Source of the DNA: Nocardia exalbida NBRC 100660
GTDB lineage: Bacteria > Actinomycetota > Actinomycetes > Mycobacteriales > Mycobacteriaceae
Reading direction: 5' to 3'
NCBI RefSeq assembly: GCF_000308575.1
Contig: NZ_BAFZ01000120.1
Location: forward strand, 18,148-82,147
DNA length: 64,000 nucleotides
The notes beneath the pieces were generated by a model. It worked only from the letters and a program-made list of their open reading frames with translations, searched no databases and was not told the origin of the DNA. Of the stretch, positions 25,762 to 34,648 are shown in pieces (within the stretch, counting starts at the first letter, position 1; the number at the start of each line of letters is the position of its first letter). Made by a program: the position numbers and the translations under genes.

Positions 25762-26787
25762 ATGGTCACCATCATCGGCGGAGGAATCGCAGGGACGGCT
25801 CTCGCCGGAGCTCTTGGGGGCGAGGGTATTCCGGCCCGGGTTTACGAATCTCAGCCATCGGTCGGCGCCGGTGCGTTCCTGGTGCTGGACGACCGTGCGC
25901 ACGCCGCGCTGACCGGCCTCGGCGTGCCCGCCGACCGGCTGGACGAGGTCGCTCATCCAGTGGACGCCCTCCGGGTCGAATACCAGCCGCACGAAGCGCG
26001 TTTCGGGCCGAGCCGCGGTCATCGGCTGTACCTGCGCGCCGAACTCATGTCGGTGCTGACCGAATTCGCCGCCGCTACAGCGTCGGAATTCCATTACGGC
26101 ACTGCGGTCACCGATGTCGACCAGGGTGTGCTCTACAGCGGCGCTACCCGGCTGCCCACCGACGACGTCGTCATCGCTGCCGACGGCATAGACTCCCTCG
26201 CCCGCCGCCGGATCGAACCGGAGCGAACACCCGAGTACGCCGGGCAAATTGTGTTCTACGGCCGTACCGAGCGTGCCCAAGCGTTGCGTACCAAGAGCAC
26301 GGTGCTGCATTTCGACGGCCGGATCGATGCGGATGGCCGCCCGGCGGGGGCGTTCGGCCACTTCTGGGACGAAGGACTTTCCGTCTGGTTCGCCAGAGTC
26401 ACCCGCCCGCCTCTTCCCGTCGAGAACATCGGCTTCCATCCGGTAGCGGAGTGGGCGGAACTCATTCGAACGGTCGCCCCGGGCGTCTCCGACGTGGTAG
26501 ATCTTCTGTTGGCCGAGACGGAGACCGTGCATGTCTCCAATGCGCGCAACGTCCCCTTCGCCGCCGCCGCTGCTCCACGGCTTCCGGTGATTCTGTGCGG
26601 CGACGCGGATCACGCCATCACACCCGCTGAAGGAGTCGGGGCGCGGGACGCGATCGAGGACGCGGCAGCCCTCTTTCGCGCGCTGTCCACCGGCTCCTCC
26701 CCCGCGGATGCGATGGCGGCCCGGCGGCGGCAGATCGCCGCTGATCGGAACCGGGTCGTTCCGCCCTATCGCCGCACCGAGAACTAG
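25762..26787 (+). CDS. FAD-dependent monooxygenase
   Basis: A 341-residue flavoprotein of the PHBH/class A type. VTIIGGGIAGTALAGAL at residues 2-18 is the FAD Rossmann motif, DDVVIAADGIDS is the DG motif, and LCGDADHAITPAEGVGARDAIEDA is the GD motif that binds FAD ribityl. The start at 25762 puts the Rossmann strand at residue 2, as is common; an upstream in-frame ATG at 25741 is possible. The likely reaction is hydroxylation or epoxidation of a small aromatic or lipophilic compound. The length is slightly short for the family but all motifs are present. Confidence 0.88.
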   Translation: MVTIIGGGIAGTALAGALGGEGIPARVYESQPSVGAGAFLVLDDRAHAALTGLGVPADRLDEVAHPVDALRVEYQPHEARFGPSRGHRLYLRAELMSVLTEFAAATASEFHYGTAVTDVDQGVLYSGATRLPTDDVVIAADGIDSLARRRIEPERTPEYAGQIVFYGRTERAQALRTKSTVLHFDGRIDADGRPAGAFGHFWDEGLSVWFARVTRPPLPVENIGFHPVAEWAELIRTVAPGVSDVVDLLLAETETVHVSNARNVPFAAAAAPRLPVILCGDADHAITPAEGVGARDAIEDAAALFRALSTGSSPADAMAARRRQIAADRNRVVPPYRRTEN

Positions 26788-26899
26788 ACGTCCTCGCCGC
26801 TCGAGTACGCGTTCTACGGCGGATTCACACCACCCTTCGGCGTGGGGCACGGCGCTGGAGGCGCGGCCTCCACCGACTGCCGCGGCCGGTCAGCCGGGG

Positions 26900-27469
26900 T
26901 CAGTTCCGCTTCAGGGTGCCGACATTCAGCGACCCGCTCGCAGCAGTCGGCAGCTTCCTCTCCGCCGCCCGGACATAGCTGACGGGATCTTTGTCGACGG
27001 GCTCGACGCCTGCGTAGTTCCGCGCCTCGTAAGCGGCGAAGGCGACGGCCAATTGATGGCGGCGCGACAATCCGGCCAGCCTGCGGAAGTCGGTGAGTCC
27101 CTCGCGTTCTTCCTCGGCCATGTGATCACTGTTGGCCGAGTTCGCTGCCGCGACGGCCGCGTACCAGTCCTCGGTGCCGGCCTGATGACGCGCCACTTCG
27201 GCGATCGCGTCCCTGATCTCGTTGTGGTCGCCGATAGCGTCGAGTGTCTCGTCTTCCACCCCGCCCGCGCGCCGGGCCGCGATGCCCGCCTGCAGCAGTG
27301 CGGGGTAGAAGATTTCCTCCTCCGCCTGCGCGTGCAGTTCGAGGAAGGCCGCCAGCCTGCTCCAGACCGCGGAGAGCGCGCCGGTCTCCGCGGGGTCGAT
27401 CTGCTCCAGGATCGCGAACAGCCGCCGTTGCTCATGGTGGTCATCGAGGATCAGCTCGGTAATGTCCAC
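26900..27469 (-). CDS. Hemerythrin HHE-domain protein
   Basis: A 189-residue protein. The first helix carries H11-H12-E (LILDDHHEQRR), followed by ELHAQAEEEIFYP, IGDHNEIRDAI and NSDHMAEEERE, the repeating His/Glu ligands of a di-iron HHE four-helix bundle. Such proteins bind O2, NO or serve in iron and oxidative stress responses. The GTG start at 27469 has GGGAGG about five bases upstream. Single gene, not obviously in an operon. Confidence 0.92.
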   Translation of the reverse strand: MDITELILDDHHEQRRLFAILEQIDPAETGALSAVWSRLAAFLELHAQAEEEIFYPALLQAGIAARRAGGVEDETLDAIGDHNEIRDAIAEVARHQAGTEDWYAAVAAANSANSDHMAEEEREGLTDFRRLAGLSRRHQLAVAFAAYEARNYAGVEPVDKDPVSYVRAAERKLPTAASGSLNVGTLKRN

Positions 27470-28003
27470 AATTCCTCCCTGATACGTACTTCAGGTCAGT
27501 ACTGAACGCCTGGGCAGGCCGACGCTCGAGGCGGCTGGCACGTTCCTCAGGGAGCCTGAGAATAATTCATCGGGGAGCCGTGACGCCGCTGACGCACCGC
27601 CGAGCGCCGCCAGCGACCTGCGTAGGACACCTCGGCCTTCCAGGCAGCTTGACGGACTGCCTACGACCACGCAGACTGGTTAGTACATCGGCATCGGAGG
27701 TGTAATGCTCTCTCCGGCAAGGTTTTTCATTTCGTAGCGGCTCCTGCCCCGTCAGCGCGGCGCCGACGGTAACCGAGTGCACCACATCGACGCGAGCCCT
27801 GTCGCCTCCAGGCCTCGGAAAGACAGGCGACACCACACGTGGGGGGAGGACTTACCTGTGGGCAGCGGCGACAAACAGACTCTCACCGGCACTCGCGACC
27901 CGGGCGTCCGCTTTCCTCGGCCTAGAGAGACGGATTCCGGCGGCCCGATGCTCTGTCAAAACGTGATCGCGCGGGTTCGGGAAAGACAGGCTCGCGGGCT
28001 CGA
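27470..28003. other. Intergenic stretch before the frameshifted DUF6603-like gene
   Basis: No gene is supported. It contains the presumptive divergent promoters of the hemerythrin gene and the frameshifted gene. No strong repeat noticed. Confidence 0.35.
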
Positions 28004-30173
28004 GTGTCGGGCGAAGAAGTGGTGAGTAGTGAGGCGGAGCCGGACGACCAGGGCTCGACCGATCTGGACGTGCTCGCGGCCCATCTGGCCGGGCTCGGCG
28101 ACCCACCGGTTCTCGATTGGGCAGACGCTGCGTTGCCCGACCGGTTGCGGAATACGCTCGCCACTTTTCCCGGGCGCAAGCTGGAAGGCATCGCGGGCTC
28201 GGGGCGACCGCAGATCCACCAGGGCCGTGCCGAGTTGACGCTGACCCTCACCTGCGCCGCGCGGGCCTGGCCTGCCGACGTCACGGTGGCCACCACTGTG
28301 CAGGCCGCGACTGTGACTGTTTCTCGCCGGGGCGAAGTGACGGTCACACTCGACGGTCGGTTCGAGGGAGTCGCCGTGGTGGTGACGCTGAGCACGGACA
28401 GGTCCGGCGGGCTGACCGCAGCGGTGCGGTCGCAGCATGCCGGCGCATTCACGGTGGACACGCTCGTGGGGACGCTGGCGGGGAACGACGCGCGGCGCGC
28501 GGTCGAGAGCGGACTGACGGACCTCGGGCTGGAGCGCGCACTCGGACAGGTCACAGGTTTCGACTATCGCCTCGGGAAGGACCCGTCGGCCGACCCGGTC
28601 GGCTATGTGGTGACGTCCGTGGCGGTGGCCACCGCATTCACGTTGGGCGATTTCGTCTTGGACGTCGAATTGTGGTTGCCCGACCTGTATCTCACCGGCG
28701 GCCTGCACGAGCACGAACCGATCGGCGTCGCGCAGTTGCTGGGCTCCTTCGGCCTCCCGGTCACCCACGTGCCGACCGACCTGACCGTGGCCGAGTTGGA
28801 CATCGCCGTCGGCCTCGGCGACACCTATCGGATCACGACGACGCTCACCGGCGATTGGTCCATCGGCCACTTCACTCTGAAGGATGTGTCGGCTTCGATC
28901 GCTCGCGCTGAGCAGTCTTCGGTTTTCCTACACCACCGGCAGCGGCCGATTCGCCGCCAGTTGCCGGGCCGAACTGGAGATCGCCGACGGCATCACGGCA
29001 TCGGTCGGCATCGCCATCACTCGCGACGAGACCGGTACGCGGTATGAGGGAACGCTGTCGGTGGGCGAGCTGGAGTTGGACCTCGTTTTCGATGCCGAGC
29101 GCGGCATGGACGCCTTCGTCGCCACCTATCGCAATGCCGAGGGCGGCGCAGTCGCGTTGCGGGAGTGGGTGGCCGCCGTATCCACCGATCTGGCGGCGGA
29201 TATTCCCGAGAGCTTGCGGGTCGGGTTGACCGATGCCAAGTTCGTGCGGGTGAAACCGGCCGCCGGGCCTGCGGTGTTCGCGGTAGGTTTCGATCTGTCG
29301 GCCGGTATCGATCTCGGCAGGCTGCCACTGATCGGTGGGTTCCTGTCCGAGGTTGGCGCTCTCGGTGTGGACAACCTCCAGATCCTTTACAGCACCGCGG
29401 CTATCGATGCCACGACCAGCGCGGCGCTCGACGCCCTGCTCGCTCGCGCCGAGGTGGTGCCGCTGCCGAGCGCGGGCCTGACCAGCGGGTGGAACGACGG
29501 TTGTCCTCACCGGAACCGATCTGACCGGAGCGACCGCGGTCAGCTTCGGTGCGACACCGGCAACCTCATTCACCGTGGACTCCCCCACACAGATCACGGC
29601 CGTCACTCCCACCGGAACGGGAACGGCGCAGGTCACCGTCACCACCGCGGGTGGTACCAGTAGCGGCGTCTCCTATGCCTATGTCCCGGCCCTGAGTTCG
29701 GCGTTCCCTTCCAAGGGCCGGAATCAGGCGGAAATCAGGTCTTCCTCACCGGGAACGGCCTGACCGGCGTCACCGCGGTCACCTTCGGCGCGACACCGGC
29801 AACGTCGTTCACGGTCGACTCCGACACGCTGATCACGGCATTCGCCCCTGCGGGGACGGGCGCCGTGCAGGTCACCGCCACCGGCCCGAATGGCACCAGC
29901 AACGGCGTGTCCTACACCTATATCCCGGTTCCCACCCTGAGTACGGTCGCACCGAATTCGGGGGCGGCAGCGGGCGGCACGACGGTCGTTCTCACCGGAA
30001 CCGATCTGACCGGAACCACCGCAGTCGATTTCGATGCGACACCGGCGGCTTCGTTCACGGTCGACTCCGCGACTCAGATCACGGCAGTCTCGCCCGCCGG
30101 AACCGGCACCGTACAGGTCACCGCCACGACAGGAGGTGGGACCAGCAACGGCGTCGCCTACACCTTCATCTGA
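28004..30173 (+). pseudogene. Frameshifted large gene: DUF6603-like region followed by IPT/TIG repeats
   Basis: At least three frame changes break one coding stretch. Frame 1 runs from GTG 28004 to about 28915 (VLAAHLAGLGDPPVLDWAD ... TGDWSIGHFTLKDVSASIAR). Frame 2 continues without loss (RFSYTTGSGRFAASCRAEL ... LGVDNLQILYSTAA) to about 29490. This half resembles proteins carrying DUF6603. Frame 3 then begins GGTTVVLTGTDLTGATAVS, an IPT/TIG repeat; the DUF6603 core is missing, so two genes may have been joined here. A further shift near 29715-29730 precedes two more IPT repeats ending at 30173. IPT domains are immunoglobulin-like and often extracellular. No signal peptide is visible. The family call for the first half is tentative. 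Confidence 0.65.
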
Positions 30174-30520
30174 CAGCTGATTCGGCTGGGCCGCCGGTAC
30201 GTTGTGCCGGCGGCCCGGTCTCGTACGAAGGTCTTCCCGCCTTGTCCGTTGAAGGTTCCCTTGACGGACGCGGCGTCGAAGTTGTTGCGAGAGCTCTTCT
30301 CTACGCAGCCTTCGAACCATTTACAGCGGCTCCATCCCGCCCAGCGCAGACGAAAACCGGTATCGCCATCGTGGCGAACAGCAGGTCGCGGCGGAAGCGT
30401 GCTGAGATTTCGCTCTTCTCGAGCCAGCGGGCGATCTTGTGCTGGTAGTCCGAGGTCTGACAGGTATTCAGAAAGATCGTCTTCTGACCGAATCGCGCGG
30501 TGGCCGCGCCGAACCGTTGC
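30158..30520 (-). pseudogene. Frameshifted remnant of an unrecognised gene
   Basis: Two minus-strand frames show coding bias in series. The first reads FGQKTIFLNTCQTSDYQHKI then ARWLEKSEISARFRRDLLFATMA. After about 30360 the frame changes to FRLRWAGWSRCKWFEGCVEK and FDAASVKGTFNGQGGKTFV. Together they look like a broken small gene whose end overlaps the IPT pseudogene. I do not recognise the family. Confidence 0.35.
30188..30216. terminator. 10-bp perfect hairpin after the IPT pseudogene
   Basis: GGGCCGCCGG (30188-30197) pairs exactly with CCGGCGGCCC (30207-30216) around a 9-base loop, 14 bases after the stop at 30173. No U-tract; a likely actinobacterial-type terminator. Confidence 0.5.
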
Positions 30521-30787
30521 TGTCGCGACGGCGCTCAGCAATCACTTGAATCGGTCGACCCGACGCAAGCACCTGTCTCATGCTGGTACGGGCGGCGCCT
30601 GTATCGGGCGCAGCGCCCCGCGTGCGCGACACTTTTGACGCGTGGAGGCCGAACGGATGAGCCGCACGTTGCGACGGCCACGTCGCTTACCGCGGCATGT
30701 CTCGAGATGTCACTCCATCGAATGCCGCGATACCTGTGATATTCGTTACGCCCAAAGGATGCGACGGCTCGACGATGGAGGGGCTCG
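30217..30787. other. Region upstream of the P450 gene
   Basis: Apart from the minus-strand remnant described at 30158-30520, no gene is supported. The P450 promoter should lie in about 30600-30770. Confidence 0.35.
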
Positions 30788-32092
30788 ATGAATCCGCATT
30801 ATGCGTATCGATGGGTCAACAATCACGGGCTGATCCGCCTGTTCACAACGTTACTGCTCCGTCGTGAGGATCTGTTCGCTCGGTTGATCGGTACCGCGGA
30901 GGGGATCGAGAATCCGTACGCTCTGATCGAGGAAATGCGCGGAGAGGGTGGATTGCACCGCGCCCTGCCGGTGTGGATCACCTTCGATCACGATATGGTT
31001 CGGGAGATTCTGCGCGACAACCGTTTCGGTGTCGGTATACCGACGGTATTCGGTATACCGCAGCCCGTGCTGCGCGCGCTGGAGCGTCGGCCCCTCCCAC
31101 CGAATCCGGTGGATCCGCCGTCGATGCTGGTGCTCGACCAGGCCGAGCACGCCCGGATGCGCAAACCGGTCACCGCGGCCTTCACCCCGCGTGCCGTCGC
31201 CCGGCTGCGCGACAGGATCGAGTCGGTCACCGAGGAACTGCTCGCGGCGCTGCCCGACGACGGCCCCACCGATCTGGTGGCGCGGTACGCGGCACAGGTG
31301 CCCATCGCCATCATCTCCGAAATGCTCGGCTTCCCGGACTCCGATCGCGAGATGTTCCTGCGCTGGGGCGATGACATCAGTCCGTTGCTCGACCTCGGGA
31401 TCTCCTGGCGAACGCACCAGCGGGCGATGGAAGCCTCGGAGCGGGTGTACCGGTATCTCCTCGAGCACGTGGAGCGCCTCCGCGCCGAACCCGGTGACGA
31501 TATTCTCAGCAGCCTGGTGATCGCGGGCGATCTTTCCACCTACGAACTGTGCGCGTCGGCGACCCTGCTGATGGCCGCGGGCTTCGAGACCACGGTCAAC
31601 CTGATCGGCAAGGGCATCATCTGGCTGCTGCGCCACCCCGATCAGCTGGACCGGTTGCGCGCCGAGCCGCAACTGTGGCCCAATGCAGTCGAAGAGATCC
31701 TGCGGATCGATCCGCCGGTGCAAGCCACCGCTCGCACCACCCGGACCGCATTGGAGATCGGCGGTGTCCGGTTGCGCGCGGGGTCGACCGTGGTGCTGTC
31801 GCTGGCCGGTGCGAACCGCGACCCCGCCATGTTCACCGACCCGGCCCGTTTCGACATCACCCGGGACAACGCCAAGAATCATCTGTCCTTCAGCACCGGT
31901 ACCCATGTATGCCTGGGCGCCGCTCTGGCTCGTATGGAAGCGGCGCACGCCCTGCGCGCACTGTTCGAGGCGTTTCCGAACCTGCGATCGACCGATTCGC
32001 CCACCCGGCGGCCGTTGTTCACCCTGCACGGTTACGAGCACCTTCCCGCACACACCGGTCCTCGCGCCCGCAGCCACCAGACCATCGGCTGA
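30788..32092 (+). CDS. Cytochrome P450
   Basis: A 434-residue soluble P450. The I-helix has AAGFETTVN with the acid-alcohol E-T pair, the K-helix has EEILR (ExxR), and the heme loop is FSTGTHVCLG with C375 as thiolate ligand. GGAGG six bases before the ATG supports the start. It lies alone on the plus strand and converges with the hydrolase-DUF6817 gene 30 bases away. No ferredoxin or reductase gene is adjacent. Substrate unknown. Confidence 0.95.
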   Translation: MNPHYAYRWVNNHGLIRLFTTLLLRREDLFARLIGTAEGIENPYALIEEMRGEGGLHRALPVWITFDHDMVREILRDNRFGVGIPTVFGIPQPVLRALERRPLPPNPVDPPSMLVLDQAEHARMRKPVTAAFTPRAVARLRDRIESVTEELLAALPDDGPTDLVARYAAQVPIAIISEMLGFPDSDREMFLRWGDDISPLLDLGISWRTHQRAMEASERVYRYLLEHVERLRAEPGDDILSSLVIAGDLSTYELCASATLLMAAGFETTVNLIGKGIIWLLRHPDQLDRLRAEPQLWPNAVEEILRIDPPVQATARTTRTALEIGGVRLRAGSTVVLSLAGANRDPAMFTDPARFDITRDNAKNHLSFSTGTHVCLGAALARMEAAHALRALFEAFPNLRSTDSPTRRPLFTLHGYEHLPAHTGPRARSHQTIG

Positions 32093-32121
32093 CCGGAACC
32101 TGCGGCATGTGTCGGTCGGGT

Positions 32122-33351
32122 TCACTCGGCATCCGCTCGAGCGAGCGCTTCGTCGGCGAGCGCTACCGCCGCCTCGTCCGGCGCGTAGGCGGCCAGCGCG
32201 GCGACGAGGTCACGGATATCGCAGCGAATCGACGGTGGCAGCTGGGCGTGGCGGGCGATATCGAGCTCGTTGGCGATGGTCAGGACGGCGAAATCACGGA
32301 GTTCGGTTCCTTCGATCGTCTTCGATCCGCCGGTGAATCTATCGATCACGGGCAAGGGCCGTCGGCCGAGCTCGCGGTAGGTGCGCGAGCGATCGCACGC
32401 GCCGTAGAGGTACACCAGCGCCGCCGCCTCAGGGCCGATGACGTGGCGCAGCTGCCGGTCATCCGTGGCCGACAGCAGGGCGTGCGGGAACCCGTCGGTG
32501 CCGTATGACGCGTGACAGATCGACGCCAGCCGGGTTCGTGGCGCGGCGTTCCATTCGACCGCGAGGGCGTGCACCCGGCGAAGGTGCTGGAACAAGGTCC
32601 CGCCTGGGTGATCGATCCGTTCGGCGCCGAGCGTGCGCTGCAGCTCGAACGCGCGGCGGACGACGTCGTCGGTCCCGAGCCACTTGGTGGCGTGCGCCGA
32701 AACGATGCGCGCGAGTTCCGCCGGGGCGTCGCGAGCGACGAGATGCCCGGCGTCCGGTACGCGGGTAACGGTGACGCGCCGGTTGGCCATGCGTAGCCGG
32801 TCCACGTCGGCGTCGCCGAGCGGAGACCGTGGTCCTCCCCGCACGAGCAGGATGGGCAGGTCCGATGCCGCGATGATCGCGTGGAGTTCGGAGCGGGACG
32901 CGAGAATGTCGTCGGCGAGCCGGGCGTTGCGGGCGAGGAGTCCGTGGTCGTCGAGCCAGCGCCGGGCGCGATCCGCATCGATATCAGGAACGACGTCCAC
33001 GAGTACGAGGCCGGCGACGCGCTGCGCGACGGGCCGCTCCGCGAGGGCGGCGAGGGCGGCGAACCCGCCGAGGGAGGCGCCCACCACGACGACCGGCGCC
33101 GGTTCGCGAGCCACCATCTCGATCACGTCGTCGGCGATCGCCCGCAAAGTGGTCGCCCGCCCGGAACTCTCGCCGTGCCCGCGCAGATCGAAGGCCACCG
33201 TCCGCAGTCCGCACTCGGTCATCCCCTCCGTGACCGGTGCCCAGACGTCGCGCCGCTCTTCGCCCGCGTGAAGCAACAGGACCGTTGGCCCCGCGCCGGT
33301 CACCGTGGCTCGAAGTGTGACGTCGCGCAGCGTGAGGGTCATGTCTGTCAT
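32122..33351 (-). CDS. Fusion of alpha/beta-hydrolase and DUF6817 domain
   Basis: A 409-residue two-domain protein. Residues ~1-225 are an alpha/beta-hydrolase with oxyanion loop LLLHAGEERRDVW, DLRGHGES, nucleophile S93 in VVGASLGG, and H in PDAGHLVARDAP. Residues ~235-400 match the DUF6817 family: HPGGTLFQHLRRVHALAVEW, SICHASYGTDGFPHALL and VIGPEAAALVYLYGACDRSR. The spaced His and Asp residues there suggest an HD-like metal fold. It is divergent from a TetR gene and shares a 136-base regulatory region with two palindromes. The fused protein may couple ester or lactone hydrolysis to a second step, but no substrate is known. Confidence 0.85.
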   Translation of the reverse strand: MTDMTLTLRDVTLRATVTGAGPTVLLLHAGEERRDVWAPVTEGMTECGLRTVAFDLRGHGESSGRATTLRAIADDVIEMVAREPAPVVVVGASLGGFAALAALAERPVAQRVAGLVLVDVVPDIDADRARRWLDDHGLLARNARLADDILASRSELHAIIAASDLPILLVRGGPRSPLGDADVDRLRMANRRVTVTRVPDAGHLVARDAPAELARIVSAHATKWLGTDDVVRRAFELQRTLGAERIDHPGGTLFQHLRRVHALAVEWNAAPRTRLASICHASYGTDGFPHALLSATDDRQLRHVIGPEAAALVYLYGACDRSRTYRELGRRPLPVIDRFTGGSKTIEGTELRDFAVLTIANELDIARHAQLPPSIRCDIRDLVAALAAYAPDEAAVALADEALARADAE

Positions 33352-33422
33352 CGCTGATTCACCTCCGTGCCGAATCTGCTTCTCAGTCCCATGATTTCGA
33401 CCATCGACATACCCTCTCCGAT

Positions 33423-33478
33423 TTACCTTGAGCTGTCGAGGTAACGGTACGCAGGGGAACCTTGGCTAGTCAAGGTAA
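33423..33478. promoter_or_regulatory. Twin operator palindromes for the TetR regulator
   Basis: Site 1 (33423-33444) has arms TTACCT and AGGTAA, with TTACCTTGA opposite TCGAGGTAA. Site 2 (33459-33476) has arms ACCTTG and CAAGGT exactly inverted around six bases, followed by AA. The two share the half-site ACCTTG and lie 36 bases apart start to start, between the divergent hydrolase-DUF6817 and tetR genes. They are good candidates for TetR binding and autoregulation. Confidence 0.65.
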
Positions 33479-33487
33479 GATTCCGAG

Positions 33488-34093
33488 GTGACCAATTCGA
33501 GAACGCGCAGACCACCGGACGAAGCCCGCCGGTTGATCCTCGATGCCGCGGCTTCGCTGCTGGCCGAGGGAGGCGTCGCCGCTGTACAGGTGCGCGCGGT
33601 GGCAGCGCGGGTCGGCATGACCGACGCCGGCGTCACGCATCACTTCGGCAATCGCGAGAAGCTGCTCGCCGAACTCCTTCGCCATGGCGGACGCCGGCTT
33701 CGAACCGCGCTCCACGACGTCATCGCCGCATGGCTGGAGCACGGCACCGATGTCCTCGAACTCGTCGAGTCGCTCGGGTCCGTGTATCGGGGCGGCTATG
33801 GCGAACTCGCGGTGGCGCTGCACGCGGCGGGTTGGCGCGACCGTGGTGGCGGCATGCTCGACCCGGTCGTCGACGCCCTGCATCGGAGTCGGCCTCCCGG
33901 AAGCTCCCTCGACGAGACACGACTCGCGGTCGCGGCCCTTCACCAGGCGATGGCAACCGAGCCCCTCTACGGCAGCGACTTCCGTCGGAGCGCCGGCCTC
34001 ACCGACGCCGCGGCACAAGACTCCACCGCTCAGCTGCGCTGGTGGGCAAGCCAGCTCCAACGCGCGCTCGACATCGAACCGGCGCGCCATTGA
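33488..34093 (+). CDS. TetR/AcrR-family transcriptional regulator
   Basis: A 201-residue repressor. Residues ~12-58 are the helix-turn-helix: ARRLILDAAASLLAEGG, then AVAARVGMTDAGVTHHFGNREKLL. The C-terminal ligand domain is helical and unclassified. The GTG start at 33488 has no clear ribosome site and lies ten bases after operator 2, so the transcript may be leaderless or very short-leadered. It most likely represses the divergent hydrolase-DUF6817 gene and itself. Confidence 0.92.
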   Translation: MTNSRTRRPPDEARRLILDAAASLLAEGGVAAVQVRAVAARVGMTDAGVTHHFGNREKLLAELLRHGGRRLRTALHDVIAAWLEHGTDVLELVESLGSVYRGGYGELAVALHAAGWRDRGGGMLDPVVDALHRSRPPGSSLDETRLAVAALHQAMATEPLYGSDFRRSAGLTDAAAQDSTAQLRWWASQLQRALDIEPARH

Positions 34094-34648
34094 CCCGAGC
34101 GGCGCTCAGCACCCCTCGGTATCAGCAGTGCACTCCGAATCCGGCGTTTCCGAGTGATGACCTGCGACGGGAAGCCATCCACGTACATTCGCGACGAGCA
34201 CACACCGCAATCTTCATCTTGCCGATGGGATCGAACATCACGAAGCGGCCGTCCTCCGAGGTCGAGCATCGCGTCTTGCGTCAAGGACTTGGCAGGTTCT
34301 CGCCGGTCGGAGGGTGTTCGACGCGGATGGTGAGACCACCTGAGAATGTCCCGAGTAGCCGACAACTCGATGTCTCGCCCGGCGGCCCAGCCCTGGCCAG
34401 AAGCGAGAAAGCTCACCCGATGAGTACGAACCGCCCATCACAGGCTATTGTTGATCAAGCGCGTGACAAGTCACGCCAAGCGTCGTAGATCGCATTCGCT
34501 TCGCAACTAGCGCTTGCAGCATCCGCTCTTCTTACGGCGATCGATTTTGCCCATTGGCAATCTCGCCATTCGTGCCCCCGGCGCGGACCCGGAAAGGTCC
34601 ACAGACGGCTCGGGCACCACCTGATGTCCGAAAGGCACCGCAACATCC
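34094..34648. other. Long leader region of the DEAD-box helicase gene
   Basis: No convincing gene in 555 bases. A minus-strand frame ending near 34507 (MGKIDRRKKSGCCKR) overlaps the helicase start but lacks a clear ribosome site. RNA helicase genes of this group often have long 5' untranslated leaders, so regulation at the RNA level is possible. Confidence 0.35.
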
